Shown here: piece after piece, positions 8,278 through 16,297 of the stretch
How positions within the stretch are numbered: the first letter of the stretch is position 1
How the letters are laid out: each line of letters opens with the position of its first letter
Assembly (NCBI GenBank): GCA_900545865.1
Contig: URAN01000023.1
Location: 1-39,055 of the forward strand
DNA from: an uncultured Eubacteriales bacterium
GTDB lineage: Bacteria > Bacillota > Clostridia > Monoglobales > Monoglobaceae
Direction of reading: 5' to 3'
DNA: 39,055 bases
Notes under the pieces: model-generated
Told to the model about the DNA's origin: nothing
The model's database searches: none
What the model saw: only the letters and a program-made list of their open reading frames with translations
Made by a program: the position numbers and the translations under genes

Positions 8278-8311
8278 GGTTCATAAGCCTGACCCTGCCC
8301 CAAAATGAACC
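8278..8311 (-). promoter_or_regulatory. Hairpin between rpmJ and rpsM
   Basis: The minus strand contains the 7-bp inverted repeat GGTTCAT/ATGAACC around a G-rich loop (TTTGGGGCAGGGTCAGGCTT), 86 nt ahead of rpsM. In E. coli, S4 binds a structured leader at rpsM. Whether this element does the same is inference from position only. Confidence 0.35.
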
Positions 8312-8315
8312 TTGC

Positions 8316-8429
8316 TTAGCCCTGTTTTTGTTTATGACGGGGGTTTTCGCAAATTACCATAACTTTGCCTTTTCTTTTAATTATCTTACACTTCTCACAA
8401 ATAGGTTTTACTGAAGGCTTTACTTTCAT
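8316..8429 (-). CDS. rpmJ: 50S ribosomal protein L36
   Basis: Smallest ribosomal protein, 37 residues, at the base of the L7/L12 stalk region. The translation reads MKVKPSVKPICEKCKIIKRK, then GKVMVICENPRHKQKQG. The zinc ribbon is intact (C11, C14, C27, H32), so this is the zinc-binding form, in contrast to the zinc-free S4 in the same operon. AGGAGGTGA lies 6 nt before ATG. It is the first gene of the operon, with a promoter about 70 bp upstream. Confidence 0.96.
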   Translation of the reverse strand: MKVKPSVKPICEKCKIIKRKGKVMVICENPRHKQKQG

Positions 8430-8496
8430 TATCCTTCACCTCCTAAATTTGATTAGAACGCTTGTACATACTACCACCTATAAAGCGAACCATACT

Positions 8497-8525
8497 ATAA
8501 TACCATAAATTTTAAGGTTTGTCAA
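8497..8525 (-). promoter_or_regulatory. Alpha operon promoter (upstream of rpmJ)
   Basis: On the minus strand TTGACA, 17-nt spacer, TATTAT with an extended TG-G. It makes rpmJ-rpsM-rpsK-rpsD-rpoA-rplQ an independent unit with a leader of about 60 nt. Confidence 0.8.
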
Positions 8526-8710
8526 GTGTTTAGAAGATTTTTTCGAAAATTTGTAAAAATTTTATTTTAGTTAATTTTCAAAGTAAATGCAACACCGTAA
8601 AAAAGTGTATTTCTTTGAAAATGGGGTCAAAAAGTTGATTTTGAACATAAACTTCGCCGCAAAATTCAAGACGGAATTCGGTATAATATATAATGTAATA
8701 AAAATTGCAT
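8526..8710. other. AT-rich gap, nothing recognisable
   Basis: This is the rest of the 319-bp interval between the PAP2 gene and rpmJ. It contains no infA, map or other reading frame that looks coding. A TATAAT at 8682-8687 on the plus strand lacks a matching -35. Confidence 0.6.
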
Positions 8711-8738
8711 CAAGGCGCGGCAGAGTTGCCGCACCTTG
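8711..8738 (-). terminator. Terminator of the PAP2 phosphatase gene
   Basis: A 12-bp stem CAAGGTGCGGCA/TGCCGCGCCTTG on the minus strand, with one G-T pair and the 4-nt loop ACTC, 10 bp after the stop. It is followed by ATGCAATTTTTATT. Confidence 0.75.
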
Positions 8739-8748
8739 TTATGTCCGG

Positions 8749-9300
8749 TTATTTTGCATCTCTCGGCGGCGAAATTTGCTTTCGGCTGTTATATCGGCGG
8801 TTCGCCGCATATGCAATAAGCGAAATCAAAAACGATAAAACGATTGCACCGAGAATGTCACTCGGGAAATGTACATACAGATAAAGCCGCGAAAATGCAA
8901 TAAATATTGCCAAGACAAGCACGGCGTATCTTAACTTATCCTTTGTATAAAACATAATAAACACACACGAAAAAGATGCAAGCGTATGCCCCGACGGAAA
9001 CGAAAAATCCGTCGGATTGCCAATCAGCAGCTGTACTGACGGATTCAGCCAATTCGGTCTCTCGCGCGCAATTATGTTTTTAAGCATTCCGTTTCCGATA
9101 ATCAATCCCAAAATCAGCACGGATGCAAGCATTATTCCCGTTCGCCGCGTGTCTCGCCTAATCAGATAAATCAGCGTAATAATTATCCACACAAGGCCGC
9201 CCGAACCGAGAAAAGTTATTTTGGGCATAATATAATCCAAAAAACCGCAGCGCAGATTTTGGATTGCGTCTAAAATATAAAAATCTATTGTCTGAATCAT
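8749..9300 (-). CDS. PAP2-family membrane phosphatase
   Basis: Integral-membrane phosphatase of the type 2 phosphatidic acid phosphatase family, probably acting on lipid phosphates such as undecaprenyl pyrophosphate or phosphatidylglycerol phosphate at the outer face. The start at 9300 gives MIQTIDFYILDAIQ (183 residues), with GGGAG five bases ahead; an upstream ATG at 9327 has no ribosome site. All three catalytic motifs are present: K-x6-RP (KNIIARERP), PSGH, and SR-x5-H-x3-D (SRLYLYVHFPSD). There are about five or six hydrophobic segments. It could be a BcrC-type undecaprenyl-PP phosphatase, which would suit the neighbouring wall cluster, but the substrate cannot be read from sequence. Confidence 0.85.
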   Translation of the reverse strand: MIQTIDFYILDAIQNLRCGFLDYIMPKITFLGSGGLVWIIITLIYLIRRDTRRTGIMLASVLILGLIIGNGMLKNIIARERPNWLNPSVQLLIGNPTDFSFPSGHTLASFSCVFIMFYTKDKLRYAVLVLAIFIAFSRLYLYVHFPSDILGAIVLSFLISLIAYAANRRYNSRKQISPPRDAK

Positions 9301-9507
9301 ATGCTCTCCCATCTGTTCGGAAAACAAAAGTACAGCCCGGTAAACCTAACAAATCCATAGTCGCGTTAAATTGCAGGGTAAATCCGCTTACAGCGCAAAC
9401 GAAATACACCCGCGCCGGAGACCTCCGTATCGGTTTTAAGATTTATACATAACTCACATAAACTTTGTTATACCGCGGTGAGTCACAAAGCCGCATCGGG
9501 TACACAA

Positions 9508-9909
9508 TTATTTGGGGTTGACTATATCACGCCAGCCCAAGTCACCTCTTGCTATACCCATAATAAGTACCTCTGCCGTTGCAACGTTTGTTGCAAGCGG
9601 AATACAATGTACATCACAAAGCCGAAACAGGGAACTTATATCCGGCTCGTGCGGCTGTGCCGTAAGAGGGTCTCTGAAAAACAAAACAGCGTCAATCTCG
9701 TTATACGCGATACGCGCGCCTATTTGCTGTTCTCCTCCCTCGGGTCCGGGCAGAAACTTTGTTATTGAAAGACCGGTTACCTCTTCAACAACGTTTCCCG
9801 TTGTGCCTGTTGCAAAAAGTTTGTGCTGTTTTAATATTGCGCTGTAGGCAATACAAAAATCAACCATAAGCTCCTTCTTTTTGTCGTGGGCAATCAATGC
9901 GATATTCAT
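9508..9909 (-). CDS. mgsA: Methylglyoxal synthase
   Basis: Converts dihydroxyacetone phosphate to methylglyoxal and phosphate, a bypass that relieves sugar-phosphate stress. The 133 residues have normal length. Conserved stretches are ALIAHDKKK, ATGTTGNVVEE (phosphate loop), GPEGGEQQIGARIA with the GG-x-QQ block, FFRDPL and ATNVATAEVLI. A GAGGTGA site lies 9 nt before ATG. It follows mrdA in the order mreB-mreC-mreD-mrdA-mgsA common in Firmicutes but also has its own promoter 115 bp upstream, so it can be expressed apart from the wall genes. Confidence 0.95.
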   Translation of the reverse strand: MNIALIAHDKKKELMVDFCIAYSAILKQHKLFATGTTGNVVEEVTGLSITKFLPGPEGGEQQIGARIAYNEIDAVLFFRDPLTAQPHEPDISSLFRLCDVHCIPLATNVATAEVLIMGIARGDLGWRDIVNPK

Positions 9910-9944
9910 TTAACCATTCACCTCTCTGTAACTTATACATCCCG

Positions 9945-9988
9945 TGCGCATTCCGACAACCGAATCACCCGATAAATCGGTCTGCGCA
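9945..9988 (-). promoter_or_regulatory. Possible stem-loop in the mgsA leader
   Basis: Two TGCGCA hexamers (self-complementary, so they can pair) enclose an internal CCGA-TTTA-TCGG stem (9969-9980). It lies between the mgsA promoter and start. No known riboswitch consensus is recognised. Confidence 0.3.
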
Positions 9989-10023
9989 TAAACTCTCAAA
10001 AATCTCGAAAAAGCTACATCTTT

Positions 10024-10052
10024 ATTCTATCATAAAAATCACTAAAAGTCAA
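10024..10052 (-). promoter_or_regulatory. mgsA promoter
   Basis: On the minus strand TTGACT, 17-nt spacer, TAGAAT with TG-A ahead of the -10. It lies just past the mrdA stop. Confidence 0.75.
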
Positions 10053-10124
10053 AGCAAAATTTCAATATTTTTTGATTTTTTTCCTAACTTTTTTATTACA
10101 AGCATTTTTTTGGTATATTTTTAC

Positions 10125-12503
10125 CTATAAAGTGCCTTCTCCCTCGGAGTTATTGTTAGATTTTTGCACATTTTCGGGTTGTCGTCCGCTGTTCTCGCTC
10201 TTTGAATCATCAGAGCTTTTTGAACTTGACCCGCCGCTCGCCTTTGCTGAATCACTTTTTTTATCCGTTCTAACATTTTTTGAGTCGCTGTTGCCCGATG
10301 AATTATCCGCTTTTTTCGGCTTGGTTACTATTTTGTCTCCGTCTGTTGAGGAATCAGCGGTTTCACTTTCGTCCTTATCAAGCGCAGATTTATATTCGCC
10401 GTTTTTAATCTGCATATATGCGTCAAAAATCTCACGCGCAACACCTGCCGAAAAGCTGCTTGATGCGCCGTGTTCGATTATTACCGCCACAACTATCTCC
10501 GGGTCGTCATACGGCGCGAATCCGACAAACAGAACGTTGTCCGCTCCGTCCGGAACCTCTGCCGTTCCCGTTTTGCCTGCCGCTTTATATTTGCTTGACG
10601 CAAACGCGGCGGACGCAGTCCCCGATGTAACAACTCTGCGCATTCCGTCGGTTACCGCATTATAAGTTGAGTCCGAAATAGGGTTGTCGGACAGAACCTC
10701 GGGTTCTTTTTTTAACACGACCTCGTTTGTGTCATAATCCACAACCTCGTCAACCAAGTGCAGCGAATATCTCTTGCCCTTGTTCAAAAGCGTACATATA
10801 TATGACGCGAGCTGCGCCGGGGTAAAGAGGTTATCCGACTGTCCTATTGCCGCCTGAAGCACATCGCCCGGATACCATACTCCGCCTGCGCTTTCGCGGT
10901 TTGACGGGCTTGCTAAAATCCCCGTACTCTCAGGCAGCTCTATCCCCGTTGTCTGTCCGAGACCGAAATTTGATGCGTATTGGTCGAGGGTCTCTATTCC
11001 CATCCTTCTGCCAACATCATAAAAGAAATAGTTGCACGATACGCCTATCGCCTGGGAGACATTTATCGTTCCGTGCGTTGCGCCCGATGACGAATAGACC
11101 AAACAGGTCGGCTGATATGACGGATAATATGTGTACTTACCCAAATCGGTAATATATGTGTCGGGCGTAATCGTTCCGCTCTCGAGCGCCGCGATAGATG
11201 TCAGCGGCTTAAATGTTGAACCGGGCGAATACGTTCCGTTCAACACCCTGTTGATAAGCGGTTTTGATTTTGATTTTATCAGCTTATCGTAATCTTCGTT
11301 AAAAGTCGATAAATCATATGTCGGATATGACGCCATCGCAAGCACACCTCCCGTCTTGGGGTTGACCGCTATCGCCGCGCCGGAACCTGTTCCGACCGCC
11401 TGTGAAATTTTTTCTTTCAATGCGTTTTCGGTTGCCTCTTGAAGGTCGCGGTCAAGCGTAAGCTTTGCGTAATTTCCCGATTTCGGTTCTTTATCCTGCA
11501 AAATTCGGGTTACCCCTCCGCCGCGGCTCATCTCAACACTTTTATAACCGTCCTTGCCTTTAAGATACTTTTCAAGAACCTTTTCAAGGCCGTCTTTTCC
11601 TATCATATCATTTATTCCGTAACCGTCATTTTTCATCTCCGCGTACTCTTCCGCATAGATTCTGCCGGTTCTTCCGAGAATATGCGCCGCCAAGGTCCCT
11701 TTTGTAAAACTTCTGAACGGTTCGATAACCACATCAATCCCCGGGAAATCGGAATACTGTTCCTTGATTTGCTGTACAACCGCCATATCAACATCACGGC
11801 AAAGCTTATACGAGTTTTTCTCGCTGAAATTCGCCTTGTCCATTGCATAGCGAATTGCGGTAATCGCAAGCGCCGTATCGGAATCATATTCGGACGAAAC
11901 GGCATACTTTTTTTCATAAAAATCGAGTATTTCTTCAGCAGAAGAAAAATCGGTAAGCTTATTATCCTTTTTCCACGCCTCGAGCTTTTCTGCCCTTTTT
12001 TCTTCGCTGTCACCGGCGTTTGTTTTATCCTCCGTTTCTTTTGCATCGGAGGTCTTTTCGTCCGGTTTTTCTGTGGTTTTGGGATATTTCACGCCCTCAA
12101 CGGGTCGTGTTCCACCATTTTCTTCTATTGTAAAATCAAATGTCAGCGACTTTCCGTTTTCATCCTTTACTATCGGAAACGAACTCTCTGTCTCCGCCCC
12201 GTATTCGGCGGCGAGCTTTGCCGTCGAATACAATATTCGATTCAACTCATCATCATTGAGTCCGATTTTTTGAATCCTGATGCTGTAACCGGTGCGGTTT
12301 TCAACAAGCGGTTTGCCCTTATTGTCAAGTATTTCACCCCTCGGCGCAGCAACCGAATATGCCCGAATCAAACGTTCGTTATTAATCTCGGCGTATTCCG
12401 AGCCTTTTACTATCTGGAGGTCTACAAGTCTGACCGCGCACGCCGCCGCAAGCAGCACAACCGTGGCGATTATTATATAAAATCGTACAAAACCGTTTTT
12501 CAC
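10125..12503 (-). CDS. mrdA: Penicillin-binding protein 2 (elongasome transpeptidase)
   Basis: Class B PBP that cross-links peptidoglycan during side-wall growth with RodA and MreBCD. The 792-residue protein starts at GTG, 9 nt after AGGAGG. A membrane anchor lies at about 7-25, then the pedestal domain with RGEILDNKG. The transpeptidase domain has the motifs STFK (429-432), SCN (489-491) and KTG (644-646). Two additions stand out: a Lys/Glu/Asp-rich insert in the pedestal (about 132-180) and a Ser/Lys/Asp-rich low-complexity C-terminal tail of about 85 residues (708-792). Both would be outside the membrane. The gene is 16 bp after mreD, and the ribosome site lies in that gap. Confidence 0.94.
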   Translation of the reverse strand: MKNGFVRFYIIIATVVLLAAACAVRLVDLQIVKGSEYAEINNERLIRAYSVAAPRGEILDNKGKPLVENRTGYSIRIQKIGLNDDELNRILYSTAKLAAEYGAETESSFPIVKDENGKSLTFDFTIEENGGTRPVEGVKYPKTTEKPDEKTSDAKETEDKTNAGDSEEKRAEKLEAWKKDNKLTDFSSAEEILDFYEKKYAVSSEYDSDTALAITAIRYAMDKANFSEKNSYKLCRDVDMAVVQQIKEQYSDFPGIDVVIEPFRSFTKGTLAAHILGRTGRIYAEEYAEMKNDGYGINDMIGKDGLEKVLEKYLKGKDGYKSVEMSRGGGVTRILQDKEPKSGNYAKLTLDRDLQEATENALKEKISQAVGTGSGAAIAVNPKTGGVLAMASYPTYDLSTFNEDYDKLIKSKSKPLINRVLNGTYSPGSTFKPLTSIAALESGTITPDTYITDLGKYTYYPSYQPTCLVYSSSGATHGTINVSQAIGVSCNYFFYDVGRRMGIETLDQYASNFGLGQTTGIELPESTGILASPSNRESAGGVWYPGDVLQAAIGQSDNLFTPAQLASYICTLLNKGKRYSLHLVDEVVDYDTNEVVLKKEPEVLSDNPISDSTYNAVTDGMRRVVTSGTASAAFASSKYKAAGKTGTAEVPDGADNVLFVGFAPYDDPEIVVAVIIEHGASSSFSAGVAREIFDAYMQIKNGEYKSALDKDESETADSSTDGDKIVTKPKKADNSSGNSDSKNVRTDKKSDSAKASGGSSSKSSDDSKSENSGRQPENVQKSNNNSEGEGTL

Positions 12504-12519
12504 CCAAATACGCCTCCTA

Positions 12520-13062
12520 TCAAAAAAGACTGCGTTCCGAAATCAGCTTAAAGCTGCGTTTCATAACGCCGCCGAAAATTCCTGCCATTACGGCGGTATA
12601 CACTGCCTTTGGGATTACCGTTCGACACAAACCGTTTAAAAGCCCCGGACTTCCGTATGCCATTGAATAAGCAAAAAGATAGACGGTCTGACACGCAAAC
12701 GCCGCCGCAAAAACAAATACCATTGATGATATGCGACTTTCGCTTTGGATTACGCTTTCTCTGAGCATTCCTGCCGCAAAGCCCGTATACATATACAAGA
12801 TTGCGTTTACGCCCGGCATTCTTCCTATCATCATATCAAATACAAGACCGAAAACAAAGCCGCATACCGCGCCACTTTCTCTGCCTTTTTCAGAGGCGGC
12901 ACATATAACAAAAATCAAAAACATATCGGGGCTTATTCCGAAAACCGAAATCCATTGAATAACAGTCGGCTGAATAATTACAAGCACAATGAGCCAAACG
13001 GCATAAAAAAGTACACCAAAGCCGTTTAATCCGCCAAGTTTCGGTCTATAATTCATTCTCAC
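12520..13062 (-). CDS. mreD: Rod shape-determining protein MreD
   Basis: Small integral-membrane partner of MreC in the elongasome. The 180 residues are almost wholly hydrophobic, with about five membrane segments. The conserved feature is an ISPDMFLIFVICAA segment followed by a GFVFGLVFD segment, typical of MreD. The start is GTG, 8 nt after AAGGGG; an ATG two codons later is possible but is farther from the site. MreD proteins diverge quickly, so position between mreC and mrdA is the strongest support. Confidence 0.9.
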   Translation of the reverse strand: MRMNYRPKLGGLNGFGVLFYAVWLIVLVIIQPTVIQWISVFGISPDMFLIFVICAASEKGRESGAVCGFVFGLVFDMMIGRMPGVNAILYMYTGFAAGMLRESVIQSESRISSMVFVFAAAFACQTVYLFAYSMAYGSPGLLNGLCRTVIPKAVYTAVMAGIFGGVMKRSFKLISERSLF

Positions 13063-13100
13063 TGACTCTGCCCCTTTCGAAATGTTATTTTCACATTCAA

Positions 13101-14117
13101 CTATTCATCATCGCTCGAACTTTTACTCGATGAACTGCTCGATGATGAACTGCCCGATGATGAACCGCCCGATGACGAGCCGCTCGATGACGAATCCGAA
13201 TTATCATTCGAATCCTTATCGGACGCCGACTTTTTATTGTCGCCCGTTGTTACCTCGCTGTCCGACAAATCAGAGGTTTTAAACCCCGATATTATAAACA
13301 CATCGTTCACCTTTGACGGGTCGGCGCAAAGCTTAACCGTTGCCGTCCGCGACATCGTTGAACTGTCGTCTTTTACTTCATCTATTATGCCGATAATAAG
13401 TCCGCGCGGATAAATTCCGCCCTGACCCGATGTCTCGACATAATCGCCCGTCACTATATCGGTATCTCTCGAAAGATAGCCGAACCGACACTTATTTTCA
13501 TATCGCAATTCGGAATCCCCTTCTATTATACCGATAGCTTTTGAACGCTTAACCATTCCACCGACAGATGCCTGAGGGTCGATAATTGTAACGACCTCTG
13601 CCCAATTGTCGCCGACTCTGCCTATCCTGCCGATAAGCTCGCGGTTGGCGTTTACCACCGGCTGCTCCTCGGCTATACCGTCATTTGAACCTTTGTCAAT
13701 CGTAAATGACGAGTACCAACCCGACGGATCCTTCGCCGAAACCGATGCGGCTATCAGCGTAAGGTCGGTTTGAGACTTTTTCAAACCGAGCATCTGTCTA
13801 AGCTCATCGTTCTCGTCCTGCATACCCTTGCTGTCGTTGATTTGTTTTTGCAGCATATCATTCTCGCTTTTAAGTCTTGCGTTCTCCTCTTTGAGCTGTT
13901 TATTGCTGCCAAACCAATCGGTTATTCCACCAAAGAAATTCCCGATTGAAGAAATAAATCCCTGCGGCACGGACGCCGCATCGCCGCCTATTCGCTCGGC
14001 TGTTGATGCCGAACGCTTTGACGCCCCGTAACTCGCAATAAAGACTATTCCGACAATCGTCGCAACAATCAAAAAAACAGCAAGCTTGTGTTCAGTTAAT
14101 CTTTTCAAATAAATCAC
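13101..14117 (-). CDS. mreC: Rod shape-determining protein MreC with Ser-rich tail
   Basis: Bitopic protein that links the cytoplasmic MreB filament to external PBP2. It has 338 residues: a membrane segment (about 12-30), a coiled coil (about 72-112), then the paired beta-barrel region with DPSGWYSSFTIDKGSNDGI and GLIGIV-type repeats through about residue 280. The last 50 residues are low complexity, mostly Ser with Gly and Asp. They are encoded partly by a 15-bp tandem repeat and lie outside the conserved domain. The start is GTG (14117) with only a weak ribosome site; a TTG three codons on is an alternative. Confidence 0.92.
   Translation of the reverse strand: MIYLKRLTEHKLAVFLIVATIVGIVFIASYGASKRSASTAERIGGDAASVPQGFISSIGNFFGGITDWFGSNKQLKEENARLKSENDMLQKQINDSKGMQDENDELRQMLGLKKSQTDLTLIAASVSAKDPSGWYSSFTIDKGSNDGIAEEQPVVNANRELIGRIGRVGDNWAEVVTIIDPQASVGGMVKRSKAIGIIEGDSELRYENKCRFGYLSRDTDIVTGDYVETSGQGGIYPRGLIIGIIDEVKDDSSTMSRTATVKLCADPSKVNDVFIISGFKTSDLSDSEVTTGDNKKSASDKDSNDNSDSSSSGSSSGGSSSGSSSSSSSSSKSSSDDE
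13129..13197 (-). repeat. 15-bp tandem repeat inside the mreC tail
   Basis: On the plus strand the unit GATGATGAACTGCCC recurs in about four and a half imperfect copies. It encodes the SSSGS-like pattern of MreC and is likely to gain or lose copies by slippage without breaking frame. Confidence 0.8.
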
Positions 14118-14154
14118 CCGTACCTGTATTATTCATCCGTGCGGATACCGCGGA

Positions 14155-15156
14155 TCACCTTCCGAATATTCCTTTTCCTCTGCGGTTAAGCATAAAATCA
14201 ACAGCCCTTCCGGCACCTGCCGCAACGCAGTCAATCGGGTTTTCGGCAATATAGACCGGTATCTCTGTATTTATATTGATAAACCGACCGAGACCTCTCA
14301 GCATCGCGCCGCCGCCCGTTAATATAATTCCGCTTTTCATAATATCTGCCGCAAGTTCGGGCGGTGTTTTTTCCAATGTAATTTTAACCGCATCAAGAAT
14401 CGCCGCGGCTGTCTCACTCAAATCCGAACGGATTTCGGACGCGCTTATCGTTGCCGTTTTCGGCAGACCCGAAACCATATCGCGGCCATTCGCCTCTATC
14501 GACTCATTTTCTATTCCGGCATACACCGAACCGATGCTTATCTTTATGCTCTCAGCGGTGCTGTCGCCGATAACCGTGTTATACTTGCGCTTTACATACT
14601 GTACTATCGCATTGTCAAAGCTCGCCCCGGCTGTGCGTATCGAGTGCGATTCAACAATTCCCCCGAGCGACACAACCGCCGCCTCACATATTCCTGCGCC
14701 GATGTTTACAACCATGCATCCGACCGGTGCGCCTATTTCCGCGCCGCATCCTGCCGCCGCGGCAAGCGGTGCCTCAATCAGCGCAACATCACGGATTCCT
14801 GCGCCCTGTGCCGCCTCAAGTGCAGCGCGGCGCTCAACCTCGCTTATTCCGCACGGAACCGATATAACCGCACGAACCCTTGAAAACGATGCTGTCGCGA
14901 CCTGTTTTATAAAATATTTAAGCATCGCAACGGTTGCATTATATGCGGTTATCGCTCCGCCGCGTATCGGCATAATTGCCGATACACCCTCGGGCGTTCT
15001 GCCTATCATATCGCTTGCGGCAGAACCTATCGCAACAACCTGGTCGCTTGTGTTGCTCCTTATAACAAGCGACGGCTCGTTTAACAATACCTCTCCGTTT
15101 TCATCGCAAATCAAAGTGGTTGATGTTCCCAAATCTATTCCTAAATCAACAGCCAT
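14155..15156 (-). CDS. mreB: MreB-family actin homologue with substituted active site
   Basis: Bacterial actin that positions the wall elongation machinery beneath the membrane. The 333 residues have normal length, with phosphate-1 motif GIDLGTSTT, LNEPS, RRAALEAA, and adenosine motif LTGGGAMLRGL. GGAGG lies 7 nt before ATG. It is first in mreB-mreC-mreD-mrdA. Three positions differ from canonical MreB: IEEP is IEAP (A129, equivalent to Bacillus E136), VVDIGGGTT is VVNIGAGIC (N151, equivalent to D158), and the following Thr is Ile155. These are residues needed for ATP hydrolysis in studied MreBs. It may bind but not turn over nucleotide, or act beside a canonical paralogue elsewhere. Confidence 0.9.
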   Translation of the reverse strand: MAVDLGIDLGTSTTLICDENGEVLLNEPSLVIRSNTSDQVVAIGSAASDMIGRTPEGVSAIMPIRGGAITAYNATVAMLKYFIKQVATASFSRVRAVISVPCGISEVERRAALEAAQGAGIRDVALIEAPLAAAAGCGAEIGAPVGCMVVNIGAGICEAAVVSLGGIVESHSIRTAGASFDNAIVQYVKRKYNTVIGDSTAESIKISIGSVYAGIENESIEANGRDMVSGLPKTATISASEIRSDLSETAAAILDAVKITLEKTPPELAADIMKSGIILTGGGAMLRGLGRFININTEIPVYIAENPIDCVAAGAGRAVDFMLNRRGKGIFGR

Positions 15157-15218
15157 TTTTATCCTCCAAACAAAATCGGGGCCTTGCCCGACTTAATTTA
15201 TTTATGGTCTTGTGTCAA

Positions 15219-15809
15219 TCAATATATGTCAAAATCAAATTCTTCTTTTAATACCTGCGCAAGTCTGCAAAGCGGCAGTCCGACAACATTAAAATAATCG
15301 CCCTTTATCCACTCGACAAACAACGCACCCTTACCCTGGATTCCGTATGCGCCTGCCTTATCCATCGGCTCGCCCGATGCAATATACCGTTCGATTTCGC
15401 TGTCCGTCAAATGCTTGAAATGAACCAATGTCCTTTCAAAACAGCAAAAACTCTTTCCTATCGCATTATCTATTACCGCTATACCCGTACAAACGTGATG
15501 GTCGCGCCCCGAAAGGGTTCTGAGCATCTCTGCCGCCTCTGCCGCGTCAACAGGCTTTCCGAGAATCTTTCCGTCTATAAAAACCACCGTATCCGCCGCA
15601 ATGACAATTTCATCACTGTCGGCACAAGCCGAAACGTTCCTTGCCTTTTGTACGGCAAGCCGCTTGACCGTCTCTTCCGGGGTTGCGGACTTGTCAACCG
15701 TTTCGGGCGAGTTATCGGGAATTATTCTGAACCCCGATATTAAGTCCGACAAAAGCTCTCGGCGGCGCGGCGATTGTGACGCCAAAACAACTTTTCTTGT
15801 ATCTGTCAT
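15219..15809 (-). CDS. maf: Maf-family nucleoside triphosphate pyrophosphatase
   Basis: Hydrolyses non-canonical or pyrimidine nucleoside triphosphates (dTTP/UTP or m7GTP type) to the monophosphate, and has been tied to septum formation arrest. The 196 residues carry the family opening VVLASQSPRRRELL, the AADTVVFIDGKILGKP stretch, and DKAGAYGIQGKGALFVE. An AGGAG site lies about 10 nt before ATG. Maf next to mreB is a common Firmicute arrangement. It lies between dut and mreB, and both nucleotide-pool cleaning enzymes may be co-expressed with wall genes. Confidence 0.93.
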   Translation of the reverse strand: MTDTRKVVLASQSPRRRELLSDLISGFRIIPDNSPETVDKSATPEETVKRLAVQKARNVSACADSDEIVIAADTVVFIDGKILGKPVDAAEAAEMLRTLSGRDHHVCTGIAVIDNAIGKSFCCFERTLVHFKHLTDSEIERYIASGEPMDKAGAYGIQGKGALFVEWIKGDYFNVVGLPLCRLAQVLKEEFDFDIY

Positions 15810-15823
15810 AATTCTTTAATCTC

Positions 15824-16261
15824 CTATACTCCCGTAGAACCGAAACCGCCGTCCGCGCGTTCGGTATCCAAAAGCTCGCCGCTCTCTTTGAGAGCAACCT
15901 TTTCAACCGGCAAAAATACCATTTGAGCAATCCTATCGCCCGGGTTGATAACATAATCTTCATCGGAGTGATTAATTACCGACGCTTTTACCTCACCGCG
16001 ATAATCGGGGTCGATAACACCGACACAGTTGCTCATACTTATTCCCTTGCGGAACGCAAGCCCCGACCTCGGAAATATAAAAGCGCCCAAGCCGTTCGGA
16101 ATTTCCAATGCAAATCCGAGAGGTATCAGCTTTCTGTCCCCTGCTTTCAAGGTTATCGGCGCGTCCGTTGCCGCCGAAACATCCATACCTAAGCTGCCGT
16201 CCGTTGCGTATTCGGGCGGGACTGCCCTGTCCGACAAATACTTAATTTTTACATCTGTCAT
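15824..16261 (-). CDS. dut: dUTP diphosphatase
   Basis: Trimeric enzyme that turns dUTP into dUMP and PPi, keeping uracil out of DNA and feeding dTMP synthesis. The start at 16261 (MTDVKIKYL, 145 residues) is 9 nt after AGGA; the ATG at 16270 overlaps that site. The five dUTPase motifs are in order: GSLGMDVSA, PRSGLA, GVIDPDYRGEV, RIAQMV, and C-terminal ADGGFGSTG. The gene ends 14 bp before maf and starts 36 bp after the U32 gene, so it is inside the same operon. Confidence 0.96.
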   Translation of the reverse strand: MTDVKIKYLSDRAVPPEYATDGSLGMDVSAATDAPITLKAGDRKLIPLGFALEIPNGLGAFIFPRSGLAFRKGISMSNCVGVIDPDYRGEVKASVINHSDEDYVINPGDRIAQMVFLPVEKVALKESGELLDTERADGGFGSTGV

Positions 16262-16297
16262 TTTTATCATCCTATCTTGAATTATTCTGTTTAAAGC

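Noticed and set aside
8682..8687. TATAAT on the plus strand near 8685
   Set aside because: The position 17 nt upstream (GCAAAA) is no -35, and the transcript would hit the 8711-8738 hairpin at once.
11439..12551. 370-codon open frame on the plus strand
   Set aside because: It lies fully antisense to mrdA, lacks a convincing ribosome site and has no recognisable domains. It is a by-product of codon bias in the real gene.
14276..15196. 306-codon plus-strand open frame
   Set aside because: Antisense shadow of mreB. It is a low-complexity Ala/Ser/Pro translation with no family features.
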